DNA from: Manihot esculenta | Taxonomy: Eukaryota > Streptophyta > Magnoliopsida > Malpighiales > Euphorbiaceae | DNA length: 64,000 nt | NCBI RefSeq assembly: GCF_001659605.2 | Contig: NC_035178.2 | Location: 10,734,062-10,798,061 of the forward strand | Reading direction: 5' to 3' | In this document: piece after piece, positions 22,401-34,209 of the stretch | Layout: each line of letters starts with the position of its first letter | Position numbering within the stretch: the stretch's first letter is position 1 | Notes under the pieces: generated by a model | What the model saw: only the letters and a program-made list of their open reading frames with translations | Database searches by the model: none | What the model was told of the DNA's origin: nothing | Made by a program: the position numbers and the translations under genes

Positions 22401-23608
22401 AGTTCTACTTTGAAACGTTAAATTGTAATTTTTTATAAAAATATATTTAGATTGAAATTAATAAATTAAACACATCAATTTGAAATTATGATTTATCGAA
22501 TAATTAATTATAAATTATTTATATATTATCAATCATTTATCAGCAAAAAAGTAAAATTAATCATATATTGATTATTTTTTTAGTATAACATATGTATTAA
22601 TAGATCAAATAAATTTTTTAAATTTTAAAAATTAATTTAATAAAATTTTATTCTAATTATTTTGTTGATAAGTGAGTAAACAACATAATTTCATAGACTT
22701 TATAAAAAAAATGTTAATCATAAATATATGAGATATTATATAAAGGAAATATATAAATTGGAGGGGCTTATTTGTAATATTTTTATTTAATTTTTAAAAT
22801 TTGAGTGCTATTTGATGTATTTTAAAAAATTTGAAGGAGTTATTTAATTTATTTTAATAATTGTTATATGACAATGGACTCATATGTAAAAAAGTTAAAA
22901 TAAACCTTTTGTCTAATTTTTTATTAGTAATTTAAATTTATTAATTATTTAAAAATATTTATTTATGACACTTTTTTCTTTATTTAATTCATTAATTGTA
23001 TATAATCAAACAATAATAATAAAAAATATAAATAACAATAATTAACTAGTATGTTATCTAAAAGTGAATCGCCGCAATTTTTTTTTTAATGGACACATAG
23101 TTAGAGGGCAAGGGAGGAAATAGTCAGAAGATTTAGCTATTATTTTTTAATTGATTTATTTATTGAAATCTAAAATTCCAATTAAAATTATTTTTGAAAC
23201 TTTAAAATTACTTACAATATTTTATAGATGAGATTTTTATATTTTTAATTTATATTTTCATGCATAGAGAAAGAAAAAAAATATATTATCCTCTCTGTAC
23301 TTTAAAGAGATTTTTTTTTTAATTCATCACTCTCAATTTGCCACATTGATTTTTCTTGCCTCGTCTAGATAGGGAACGTCCCCGTTCTCTTCAACTGGAG
23401 GATGAGTCTCCTTCTCCACTTTCAAATGGTTTCTTTTGATATTTTATTTTTTCTATTTTATCTCTTTTTGTAGATATATAGTTATATAAAAGGAATTCTT
23501 CAATTTATTTTTCTTTTCTATCATGTGGTTTTTATTGTGGTTCTCTCCTTGCATACAGGTTAGGAGGCTCACAGTTTCCTACACATGTTATCCTCTTCTT
23601 TAGATGCA
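22401..23608. other. intergenic, strongly AT-rich; promoter side of the phytolongin gene
   Basis: No coding region is supported. A short GC-richer stretch starts at about 23350 and leads into the 86-bp minisatellite. Confidence 0.4.
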
Positions 23609-23860
23609 GGAGACATGACGATAACTCGCAGAGAAAGATACAACTAGATCGTCGAAGAGTACATCCCACCACCTTCACCTTTTTTCCGGCAAAGGGAGGC
23701 ATGCCAATGACTCCCAGAGAATGTGCAATTGGATCGCTGAAGAGTATATCCCCACCACCTTCACCCCTTCTTCGGTAAAGTAAGGCATAGCGATAACTCG
23801 TAGATAAAGACACAATTAGATCGCCGAATAGTACATCTCCATCGCCTTCGTCGGTGTTGC
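23609..23860. repeat. 86-bp minisatellite, two full units and one partial
   Basis: Units at 23609-23694 and 23695-23780 are each exactly 86 bp and share CATG.C.ATGACTC..AGAGAA, ATCG..GAAGAGTA.ATC and CCACCACCTTCACC. The third unit from 23781 is recognisable for about 75 bp. The units diverge by roughly 15-20 percent. The array is GC-richer than its surroundings. The minus-strand ORF across it (23532-23813) is not similar to any family I know. Confidence 0.8.
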
Positions 23861-25837
23861 TTGATCTGTACAGCCTGCTATTAACCTATATAGTAAAAAT
23901 TTGTATGTCAACTAAAATCTGATAGTTTGTTATGTACTTTAAATCTAATTTTCTTCTTTCTGATTATTTTTGTTTGATTAGATAAAAGAGTTATTTTTTT
24001 AGATTTCAGTTGGTTTGTTTTATGGTTTTTTTATTACAATAGCAAGAGATCTTTCAAGCCATATGTTTCAAATTCTATGGCAGTCAATACAACTAGAAGT
24101 ATTCGGGCATTTAATACTGAATCGATTAAGCTAATGTAACCAAAACATATCAGAAATCTTCCTCCAAAATTTATGGTGAGACTGTCTGGGGGGTATTTAA
24201 TGCTTTCTCCTCCCTCTCAGGTTAGTCAGTATTGGTTCAAGTTAGTGTTAGACCCTTTGGTCTATGAGCTGATCATTTATTTGAATTTGTTGATCGCACT
24301 CATAAATCCTAAACGGGTTCCATGCACATTTTAATCTCTAATATATATAATGTTTAATTAAATAATATTTTTTTAAATAGTCATAATTATTTTAATTTAT
24401 TTTATTTTTAATTTTATTAAATTATATATATTAATTTTTTAGTACGATTTCAGATAAAAAATTAGAATTAAAATTAGATAACTAAATAAATTAGATTAGT
24501 ATGATTGAATGTTTACGCTATCATTTTTTTTTAATTTTAATTTAATTTAATATGATTTTTTTATTTGATTCGAGAAAGAAAACATAATGCACAGTGCTAA
24601 TCAATATCAAAGTTTTATGTTAAATCCAATACAAAACTCATATATTTAAAATTGAAAAATAAATATAACTCACAGACTCAAATTTGAATCCCGTTACTTC
24701 ATTTCATATTAAAAAAAATAAAAATAAAAATAAATTCTAATAGTTATAATATAAATTAATAAATAATATAAATATTTTTTTTAAAATAAAAATTAGAGAA
24801 TAATATCCAAATACTTTTAAAATTTAAATTTACACCAAAATAGTAAACAAAATTATTACGACTATAAAAAAATAGTGACAAATTAATAAAAAAATAAAAA
24901 TTTATTTCAGTTATTTATTTTTTATAAATATTTAGTGAATTAATATAAATATTAAAACAATAGTTACTAAAACTAATTTTATATATTCATCAAAATATTT
25001 TTAAAAAACGTTTGAAGGTACCCTAGTTCCTTGGCTCCAGTTTGTATTTAATTTAAATAATTTAAATTTGAGATTTTCTTGTCATAAACTCTTTTTTATA
25101 TAATTCATTTTATAAAAAAAATTCAAATAAATCTTTTAAAATCATATATGGTTTCATTTTTTTAAAATAATTTTTTTTGTTATTTAAAAAATAAAATGAA
25201 TTATTTTATTCCAAACATTAAAATTAATAGAAAAAAATTGAATGAGACTTTTGTGAAATTTATATTTCAAATAAGAAGAAAATGGATCTGCCTAACTAAG
25301 GGAGAGAGAGGGGAAATGGGTAAGGGAGAGAAAAAGATATATCGATTGACAAACACGTGATAAACTGAGTGCATCAATATTTTGAAATAAAAATAAATTT
25401 CATTTTAGACTATTTATTTATTAAAAATAATTTATATTTAAAAAATATTTTTTAGAAAAAAATATTTTTATATAAATATTTTTTAATAAAATAATTTATT
25501 TTTTATTATTTAATTTTAATTTAAAAAATAAAATATATTAATAAATTTATATAAAAATTTTAATAAAATATAAAAAATGATTTTTTAAATAAAAAATTAT
25601 TTTCTTTAAAATAATTTATTCTGAGTGCTCTAAATAGAAAATGTCAAAAACATTTTTTTAGTTCAGACTTAAAAATTCAAGGCTTTCCACGTGGGCATGT
25701 CCAAAACTAAACAACTAATATTGAATTCAATGATTTGAAATCATTATTCTCCCGTTTATACCAGAATTTAATTCACTTATTTTTTTAATTATTTTTTTTA
25801 TTTAAAATTAAAAAATAAACTGATACATAAATTAAAT
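23861..25837. other. intergenic, extremely AT-rich; no gene seen
   Basis: Long poly-A/T-like sequence with only a short higher-complexity patch at about 24050-24330 that matches nothing I recognise. Confidence 0.4.
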
Positions 25838-26235
25838 CAGATTGAATAAATTAAAATTTAAAATTTTAATATTTATAAAAATTAAATTAAATTAATATTA
25901 ATCAGAAATCAAATCAAACTGAATTGATTTAATTCTATTCGTTTGGATCGATTTAAATTTTTAATAATTTTTTATTTTTTACGTTTTATTTTTAATATTT
26001 TAAAATTTAACTAAAATATTTTAATCAATCTAATCTCTATATTTTTAAAAATAATACACTATTATCTCTAATAAATTTAATTTGATTTTTCCTAATCAAA
26101 TCCGAACCGAAATAAAATAACTAAAAATTTTAAAATTAAAAATCTAACCGAATCGAAATCAATAAAAAATCGAACTGAATTTTTAAATTAATTCAGCTCA
26201 ATCAATATTTTCGATTTGAACCGAATACTGCTCGG
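25838..26235 (+). repeat. AT-rich dispersed repeat, copy 1
   Basis: This segment aligns, in order, with the reverse complement of 37645-38075: GAATAAATTAAAATT, AATATTTATAAAAATT, CAAACTGAATTGAT, ATTTTAAAATTTAACTAAAATATTTTAATC, AAAATAATACACTATTATC and the CGAATCGAA-type words. It is a two-copy dispersed repeat within the window, probably a short non-autonomous transposon. The ends are not resolved. Confidence 0.65.
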
Positions 26236-26259
26236 TCCTAAACATACTTATATACAAAT

Positions 26260-26755
26260 TTATTTAAATTTTTTCTTGCAAAAATAAATTATTCCAAACA
26301 CAACTATTCGACATTTGTAAATTACAGTGCAACAGGAAACATTAGAGGATTCTTATCACCAGCCAACTACTGCCAAATTGTCAAAACAACATTTTCCAGT
26401 AAACTCTGATTTCTCTCATTCTCTATCAATTCTATTCCTCACCTACATCATGCACAAGCCACAGCTAAATTACAGCAACTATTTGCAATACAATGGCACC
26501 TAATAATGGCCATTCTATATTATTAGCACTGAGACATAAATGAAATCCTCATCAAAGATTGATTCTCTCATACCAATGTCTCCAAATGTGTCATCCAGTT
26601 GAATATGATTATTCCCCCTTCTCCAAGGACCTCACAACTGCAACTGGAATGTGAACATCTCATCTTTTGGAAGGTTTTATGGAAAACTTCTTCACACTTA
26701 GCAGGATAAAAGATGGGTTGGTTGGTGAACACAGTTTTGGCTCCACTGTCTGAGT
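26260..26755 (-). other. probable 3' UTR of the RING-H2 gene
   Basis: Sequence complexity and GC rise here relative to the AT-rich flank at 26235, consistent with exon 4 continuing as a 3' UTR. The 63-codon frame at 26568-26759 is read from this UTR and is not considered a gene. Confidence 0.45.
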
Positions 26756-29700
26756 TCATGCTTGGGATTCAACTGCCAACAGTCAAAACAGGTATCAACA
26801 AAAGAATTTCAACTACTTAAAATTGTCTTTACAAAATAGTAACACATCAACCATTGTGATTAATCTACAAGGATTCTCCATATAAACCATCTTAACATTA
26901 TTAAGACCCTATTTAGTTTAACTATGAGATACAACTGATAGCTAAAAATTGATAGATGTTTACTAATGGCTGATTAATATTTCTTATGATTTGGTAAAAG
27001 CATGTAGAGTTATTACTATCAATATGTAAAATACTACATATATAGCTCAAGAGTTTAATAGTTACACTTGTCAACTGATTTCTTTTCTATTAAAGTCAGG
27101 GGCAAAATTAATATATTTGGCCTAATATTTTACATATCTGTTTTTTTATACATAATCTGTTGATATGGAAAAAAATTGAAAATAATATATTTTAAAAGGA
27201 TAAATAGTCTAAATAAAAAATAAAAGGGAGAATCACTATTAGGTCCATGAGTCTTTAAGAAATTCATTAGTTTATCCTTATAATTACTAAATTCAATTAG
27301 AAGGTCCCTTACTATTTTGAAATGCAACTATTTAGTTCTTCTAGTATATATTGACTGATTCTGTTAGGTATTCAATAAACGTCACAAATGTCATTTTGAA
27401 TTTAATCTTTAACATTTTAAACAAACTACTAGAAAGTCCTTCACGTTTTATTATTATAAGTTATTTAGCCTTTTGACTAACAGAAATAATAACATAAAGA
27501 CTAAATAGTTGTATTTCAAAACAGTAAGGAACCTTTTAATTGGACTCAAGAATTATAAGGACGTATTAATGAATTTCCCAAAAAACTCAGGGATGTATAA
27601 TAATTCTCCCAAAATAAAATCCAATTATCTGCTAGCTAATAAGAAAAAAAAAACTCTTATCTTATAATTGATACAAATGCAGTTGTTTGATAGATTTACC
27701 AAACAAGTTGGTTCCGTTATTAGATATTTATTGACTATCAGTCGTATCTAAAAGTTAAGACATACGCTCATTAAGTATCAATGTAATTATGCATATAAAG
27801 ACATGATTCTGGCGTCTATTTTATGAACTGCAAGGATGTTCCCTAATGAAATTGATCAAAATACTACTGGATGTAAACTTGAAAAGATCTATAGCAGAAA
27901 AAAAATGCTATTTGTGGTGCATAAAAAAATGCATATTACCAAAAGGTCTTCTGATGTTCTCATGCTCTTCAGGTTCATTGCTTGCACCTCCTGATTCTCT
28001 CCCCACATCAGCACATTCAGATCTTCTTTCCTCTTCCTCAGAGCTGTTATGAACAGCTCTGAAATATTGTGATTCACCAAAAGACTCTGTTGGCCCTGAT
28101 AGAACTGATGTTTCATCAGTATTCCCTGCTGCAGAAGAATCCTGACCAATTTCTGCTTGATTATTAGGTAATGCACTTGGAACTTTAGCAGATTCAATGA
28201 GAGAAAGGCGGCAGAGAGGACAGGTAACATGATTGGCAAGCCATTGGTCAATGCACTCCATGTGAAATGTGTGGCCACATGCAGGTATCTGTTGAAGCCT
28301 ATCCTCTGCTTCGTAGTCCCCTAAGCATACTGGGCATCTGGAATCACAAAGATGACACCTCAACAGATGATATAAAGATTAGAAATGAAAGTATTTGGCA
28401 TTTACAGTGAGATCGGCGAATTATTTAAGTAATGCATCTAATACAGACAAAAAAAATTGTATCATTATGGGTGTGATGATAACCTTCACATCTTCATGAA
28501 TGTAGACCGTGCTTAGATGCACCTCATCAGATGATATAAAGATTAGAAATGAAAGTATTTGGCATTTAGAGTGAGACCTGAAAATTATTCAAGTAATGCA
28601 TCTAATACTGAAAAAAACATCGTATCATTATAAGTGTGATAATAAACTTCAGATCTTCATGAACATAGTCCATGCTTTCTGATTGGATTATGTTTCTTTA
28701 AATATTGCATTGAACTCTCTCATGACATTTATATCGGACAAAACTAGCAACTAGTCCCTTATGATATCATAACTTATCACACTGGAGAAATCCTGCCCCT
28801 TGAATTTGATTACCAAAATTATCCCCCAACCCCCCCACCAGCTGTTATGCTGCCAAAGAAGCAAGTTACAAACCATTATTGAAGCTGAAAAAAAAAACAA
28901 ACCATTATTGAAGAACTTGGACAACTTCAGTGATATTAAGTATGAGGCACATTTCCTACATCCTTTTAGATGCACAATATACAACACTTGAAGCTTTTAC
29001 TTAGTTACGCCCTTCAACCCGAGTCTATATGCCCCATGTTTGCAAGCACCCAGAGGCAGTCATTGTACAGGGGCAAGCTATCTTATGGCACATGGAAAGA
29101 CTACTACACGATCAGCATATTTCATAATCTTATCATAAATAATGGTTCTGATAAGAAATGTACACATAGGGTCCAAATAAACCAAATAATGTAAAACATT
29201 AGAAGTTATTTATCCTTATAGGAATCCCGGGATATCAATTCTCCCTCAATATTAGTGAAGAGAAACAATCTTGAAGATAACAGGATCACTAATTGAACTG
29301 CTTTTTTAGTTAACCAGATTAAAGTAGTTTCTGATTGGTCCTGTATGGCAGTGATATAGAGGAAATTGATCCCAAGATACCAGACATGATTCCTCACCAG
29401 CCACTGACAATAACGCTCTCTACCATTTAGGCATTCATGTCTTTTTCTTAACTCTAATCAACTAAGTTGTTAGGACGTAGCACAAATCATCAGTGGCTTT
29501 CTTCCCAGTGAAATATAAATGAAATAAATAATACTCGATGCAAAACCTAATAAATGAAACCGTTAGAAGCTAAGTAGCACAGTTGCCATAAATACTCCAT
29601 CTGCATTGATTTTGTACATATTTTTACAATTGTAAAACATATAAACAAATAAATAAATATTTCCAGGATAGAGTTTTGACAGCTTTCGTCGTCAAAGCGC

Positions 29701-30536
29701 TGTCAACTCCGCTTTAATCGGGTTGCTCTCCAATATCCTTCCTCATTGTTGGAGGAAAGTCACATGAAGGGACCTTAAAATGCCTAGTGTACTTAATTAA
29801 CTTCAAATCAAATTTTTTTTTAAAAAAATGTAGCTGATCCTACTAAGAATTTATAATAAGTGAAGGGTTCCTCCTTTTTTCAACAAAGCTTGAACATATT
29901 TTTGGCCATTGTCATAAAGTGATCAAATAAATTATATATTTTGATTATGGAGGTTAAGTATAGAAAACAGCAACAGAAATTTTTAACTTCTCATATCTAA
30001 TAAACACACAATATGCCTTGTAAAATAATAAATAAGCAAATAAACATATAAATAATTTAGAAACAATAAAATAGATTTAGTCAAAGGAAGCTCTCTCACT
30101 GTGTGTCTTTGACAGAAAAGCTCTCCTTATACACTATAATGGGCAACATCTCCCTCAGCTCCTTCTTCAAGCCCAATTCAGCCTGCTAAATCACAAGGAA
30201 TTAAAATGGAATATTGAGCACTTAGACACATGAATAAGTACATGTATAAGACTGAAAAGATCAAATAATTTGAGAAAAACCCATTGAAGGGCAAGATCTT
30301 ACTCTAAAGATATCATTGCTGTCTCGTAAATTAGCTCGCATTCGAAGAGAGGCCCAATCGACTCTTCTACGGCGAAGATAGAACAAGTAGAACAAGAAAA
30401 GGAGAACGAAAGTGAAAAAAATAGGCACAGAGAAGATGAAAGCTTGATATAGCTTCAGTTCAGTTGAAGCTATAGAAGAAGGAGATACTGTGTAGCAACA
30501 ATCAGGAGACTCTGATTTGGAATTACTCATCACCAA
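26756..30536 (-). CDS. ATL59: RING-H2 finger protein, ATL58/ATL59 type (E3 ubiquitin ligase), four exons
   Basis: Exons on the minus strand: 30303-30536, 30100-30182, 27940-28337 and 26756-26772. They total 732 nt, 243 residues, with GT-AG junctions. Residues 1-78 carry one membrane segment (about 29-53, LYQAFIFSVPIFFTFVLLFL) followed by basic RRRR. Exon 2 encodes ELGLKKELREMLPIIVY, the linker typical of this subgroup. The RING-H2 spans C107-C148 with all eight ligands (C107, C110, C126, H128, H131, C134, C145, C148). The tail is Ser/Glu-rich. Exon 4 adds only five residues (VESQA, the first codon split) before TGA; without that splice the frame would run on to 27908 and give 248 residues. 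Such proteins are membrane-anchored E3 ligases that recruit an E2 through the RING. Either Met1 or Met3 may be the start. The ATL58/59 assignment is from recalled similarity. Confidence 0.85.
27226..27610. mobile_element. Mutator-like MITE in intron 3 of the RING-H2 gene
   Basis: The element starts GGGAGAATCACTATT and ends with its near reverse complement (ATAATAATTCTCCC). The two arms match for more than 100 bp, including TCCTTATAATT, CCTTACT.TTTTGAAAT.CAACTATTTAGT. The 9 bp before and after are identical (AAAATAAAA at 27217-27225 and 27611-27619). Long terminal inverted repeats plus a 9-bp duplication are the signature of Mutator-like elements, although this duplication is low complexity. 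No transposase is encoded. Confidence 0.75.
28357..28684. repeat. 164-bp tandem direct duplication in intron 2 of the RING-H2 gene
   Basis: CAGATGATATAAAGATTAGAAATGAAAGTATTTGGCATTTA occurs at about 28364 and again at about 28528. The units continue to match through AAGTAATGCATCTAATAC and CATCTTCATGAA-like words. The first unit begins only about 20 bp upstream (in gene sense) of the exon 3 acceptor region. Confidence 0.85.
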
Positions 30537-31160
30537 TAATATGCTAGCTCAATCATACAAGACTCACAGATCCCATAAAATACTGAACACAAAATAATAA
30601 ATCCCAGATTAGAAATGCAAGTTCTTACAAAAAGTTCAGATAAGAAATGAAGCTCAACAGAACGGTACCAAGATCAGAGATAGAACAACCAAGAAGTTAA
30701 CAGTTCAAGTGTTTGAAGAAATACCCAGATGAGAAAAATGCAAGAAGATAGCCTGAGAAAAACACCCAAATGGGAGAAAATCTTGAAAACGCTTCTTCTG
30801 CTTGAGACCAAAGGAAATGAAGCACTGTATGAACAAACACTAATGAAGGAAAAACAAAGCTGAGAGAGAAATGGAGAGAGAGAGAGAGAGAGAGAAATAG
30901 AAATTTGGTTTTAAGTGCCTGTAAGAGAGAGAAATCACAAGTTCAGAAGGTAACGTAAGGTAGGTGAAAGATCATTCACTGAAGATTTCAAGGGGAAAAA
31001 AATGAAAAAGAAAAAACAAATCTAGCCTAAAATATAAACAACATGTGCGAAGAAAAAAAAAAAAAGCAAAGCAAAAAAAAGGGATAAATGCTAATAGAAG
31101 AAATCTCCTTTTACCAGGAAGCTAGAAACGAGAAGAGGAAGAAGAAGAGGAAGAGGAAGA
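30537..31160 (-). other. 5' UTR and promoter region of the RING-H2 gene
   Basis: This contains a GA/CT microsatellite at about 30873-30895 and a GAAGAAGAGGAAGAGGAAG purine run at about 31127-31150, both usual near plant transcription starts. No ORF is supported. Confidence 0.4.
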
Positions 31161-32560
31161 CAACTCGGCGCTTAATGCTCCGTTCTTAAGCAAAATTCTT
31201 TTATTATTATTATTAATGATAGGAAAATAGATTGTTGTATTTTAGTTCATTGCTCAACTGCTATACCACTAGCCGTTTGGATGTGAATAAAATAATGCTG
31301 AAACAAAATAAGTAGAGAAAAATAAAAAATTAATTTATTTTTTATTTTATTTAAAAAAAAGGAAAATTAGAAAGAAAATAAATTTTATTTTTTTTGTTAT
31401 TTTCTTTTTAAATTAAAGAGAAAATATAAAATTTAGAAAGAAAGTCTATTTTATATATTAAAATTACAAAATTATCCTTTGAAAATTTTTCTTTTTTTTT
31501 CTTTTTAATATATAGAACAGAATTGTATATTAGCTACAATTTTTTTTTCTTCCTTTTGTTTCTAGAAATAAATCTAATTGAACCTATAGTTTTACTGAAA
31601 TCCAAATAAATTCAAATTAATTTTTTAATTAAATTAAAAATCAAATAAGTTCTAGTTTAATAAATATTATTTTTTTTAATAATAAAATATTATTTTTATA
31701 TTTGAAATATCAAAAATTAAGTATTTTAATTAAAATAAAATTTCAAAATATATATAAAAATAATAAATGGTTTTTAAAATTACAAAAAAAATTAAAAAAA
31801 GTATTATTAAAAGAATAATATTTATTAAATTAAAACTTATTCGACTTTTAAAAAATGGTAAAAAAAATCAAATCGAACTTATTTCTTTTTATTTTTTCTA
31901 TCAGTAAAATAATTTTATTTTTATTCTTTTCTTAATTTATTTTCCTACTATATAAATAAAAGCAAAATATTTTATACGTTTATTATCTACTATTTATATT
32001 CTTTTCTTTTTAAAATTTTTCCAAAAGTCGAAGATGAGCAGAAAATTATTTATGTATTTACTGATGTGTTAGTTTGGCTTTTATGTTAATTTATTTTTAT
32101 TTTGTGATTGATTAATTATATTTTTATTAATTTTGAGATTTTTTTTTATTTTGTGATTTCTATCATCACTTTTTTCAAAATAAATTAATAATTATTTTAT
32201 TATCAAATTAATTAATTTTTTGAAAATTTTATATTTTATTTTGATTTTTATGTAAATTTATTTTTAATTAATAATATTACAGAAAACACATAATATAAAT
32301 AAATAATAATGATTTAAAATTCTAAATATAATATTATTTTGTAAATTTTAAAAAATATAACAATTTGTATCAAGTAATTATTTTTTATAAAAATTATTAA
32401 ATTAACAGAAAATATTTTATTTTCGAGAAATATACAAAAATTAACACAATGTTTTATTTTATTATTTATAAAAATATATCATTATCTTCAGTTTTATTCT
32501 ATTATTTATAAAAATATATCATTATCTTCATAGCTTAAAGCGTTAATTAATAATAATATT
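31161..32560. other. intergenic, AT-rich, with a 40-bp tandem duplication
   Basis: The only structure I see is a 40-bp direct tandem repeat at 32451-32490 and 32491-32530 (TTATAAAAATATATCATTAT in both, one substitution in the first 10 bp). The GCCGTTTGGATGTGAAT at about 31272 may be a decayed MITE end. Confidence 0.5.
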
Positions 32561-32564
32561 TGAT

Positions 32565-34205
32565 ATAGTACAATAATCCAAGACTAAGTCATATGTTGTC
32601 ACTTAAAAAATATGGTCACAATCATTATATCGAATGAAAAGAAAATCCGGATGATTCAGATCTCAACTTTTTGTCAACACTCGCTCTTTCAACCTACATA
32701 GTAAAATTTTACGAGAAGTTACGTTAGAGAATCCAATCTAGTAAATCTCATTATATTTATACTCATGAGATTCACTATCCACTAGCCGACATCAGTTGAA
32801 TTTTCAAAAAATGCGATAACTAGTTTCATCTTTCTTACAATATATAAAAGTTGATGAATACGGACGCTGTTCTAGTGCAATTCTTATACAACTACCATTA
32901 AGTTCAAAATATTATATTACACACGTCATTATTTTCAACTTGAGCGTCGGAGTGGCTACTGTAGGCGTCCACCATCTCACATTCTTTTTTTTTTGCAAAA
33001 GACGCCAGACCACATGAAATTGAACGGTGTTATGATTGACCAACTTGGAAGAAAGAGAATGTGAGGTAGTTAGCGTTTATAGTAGCCACTCTAATGCTCA
33101 AATCAGTAAGTTGAAGATAAAAGCGTGTATAATGTAATATTTTAAATTTAACCGTAGTTGTGTAAGAATTGCATCAGAAAAGCGTCACTTGATATTTGTG
33201 TTCATCAGTTTTTATAATGTCAGAAGATAGAGTTAGTCACCGCATCTCCTGAAAAATCTGACTAGTGCCGTAGATAGAGAATCTCGCGATTATAGATGTA
33301 AAGGGAATTCGCTGAATTTAGGGATGTAAGCGAACCAAACTGTTCACGAGCTATTCGATGCTTGACTCAATAAAAGCTCAATCGGGCTCGACTCACGAGT
33401 CGAGCTCGAGCTCACTTTTTAGGCTCATTTAATAAATGAGTCGAGTTTGAACTTAGCAGTATTCAGCTCATTTAGGCTCGCGAGCTGACTCACAAACAAG
33501 CTCGTGAGCAGACTCGCGAACAAGCTCGTGAGCAGGCTCGCGAACAAACTTATTTTCCGACACTAATCCCACATGGAAAGTGAAGGGATATGGAGAATCG
33601 TGACTTCTCTATAAAAGAACAACCCTTCTACATTTTTTTTCGTTAGTTTTGGATCCGAGATATTTCAATTAAATAAAAAAATTTAATTTAAAAATCTCTT
33701 AATAACCTTATAATTTAAATAAATTTGAATTATATTGAGCTTGTTTATAATATAATAAGTCTAAATGAGCTCAAATTCGAATTTTTTGAATGGAGTTTGA
33801 GTTGGCTCGTTAATGTGATAAATGAGTTTATTACGAATCGAATTCGAACCGAGTTCGAGTTTAATATTTATTTTATGAATCAAACTCGAGCTTATAAATG
33901 AAACTTGAGTCGAGTTCGAACTCGAACGCGAACTTTTAAATTTATTTTCTAATCGAGTCTGAATTTATCAAAACTCGCCTCGACTCAATTACAGCCCTAG
34001 CTGAATTGCGTTCTCACACCGTAGCTTTTCGTGGAGACTCAGTCCCATATGTTGAAAAGGCAAGCCTCACATAAAAAAATAAGATTTGAAGTATCCGAAT
34101 CTTTTTTTTTTTATGGAATTAAATATCATATTATCATATTTTTAACACGTGATTCTGTTATTGAATGTTCGCACATAATATACTTTGAAGATTATTGTAT
34201 TATAT
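32565..34205. mobile_element. large fold-back element, interrupted by a hAT-like MITE
   Basis: The left arm (about 32565-33010) aligns with the reverse complement of the right arm (about 33035-33310 continuing at 34008-34205). Paired words include GTGCAATTCTTATACAACTAC / GTAGTTGTGTAAGAATTGC, GAGTGGCTACTGTA / TATAGTAGCCACTC, CTCACATTCT / AGAATGTGAG, and, beyond the inserted MITE, TCCGGATGATTCA / TTGAAGTATCCGAA and ACAATAATC / GATTATTGT. Once the 681-bp hAT insert and one TSD are removed, the arms are each roughly 450 bp with a very short loop near 33020. Exact ends are uncertain; no coding capacity. Confidence 0.7.
33319..33999. mobile_element. hAT-like MITE with 8-bp TSD (GCTGAATT)
   Basis: The element begins TAGGGATGTAAG and ends TTACAGCCCTA, imperfect terminal inverted repeats of hAT type. 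The 8 bp GCTGAATT are identical at 33311-33318 and 34000-34007. Its interior is rich in GAGCTCGAGCT and CTCGCGAACAAG words, partly tandem (CTCGTGAGCAGACTCGCGAACAAG repeated around 33500-33545). It is 681 bp long and encodes no transposase. Confidence 0.9.
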
Positions 34206-34209
34206 TATT

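Noticed and set aside
23532..23813. 93-codon minus-strand frame across the minisatellite
   Set aside because: The frame follows the tandem units without any recognisable domain or start context.
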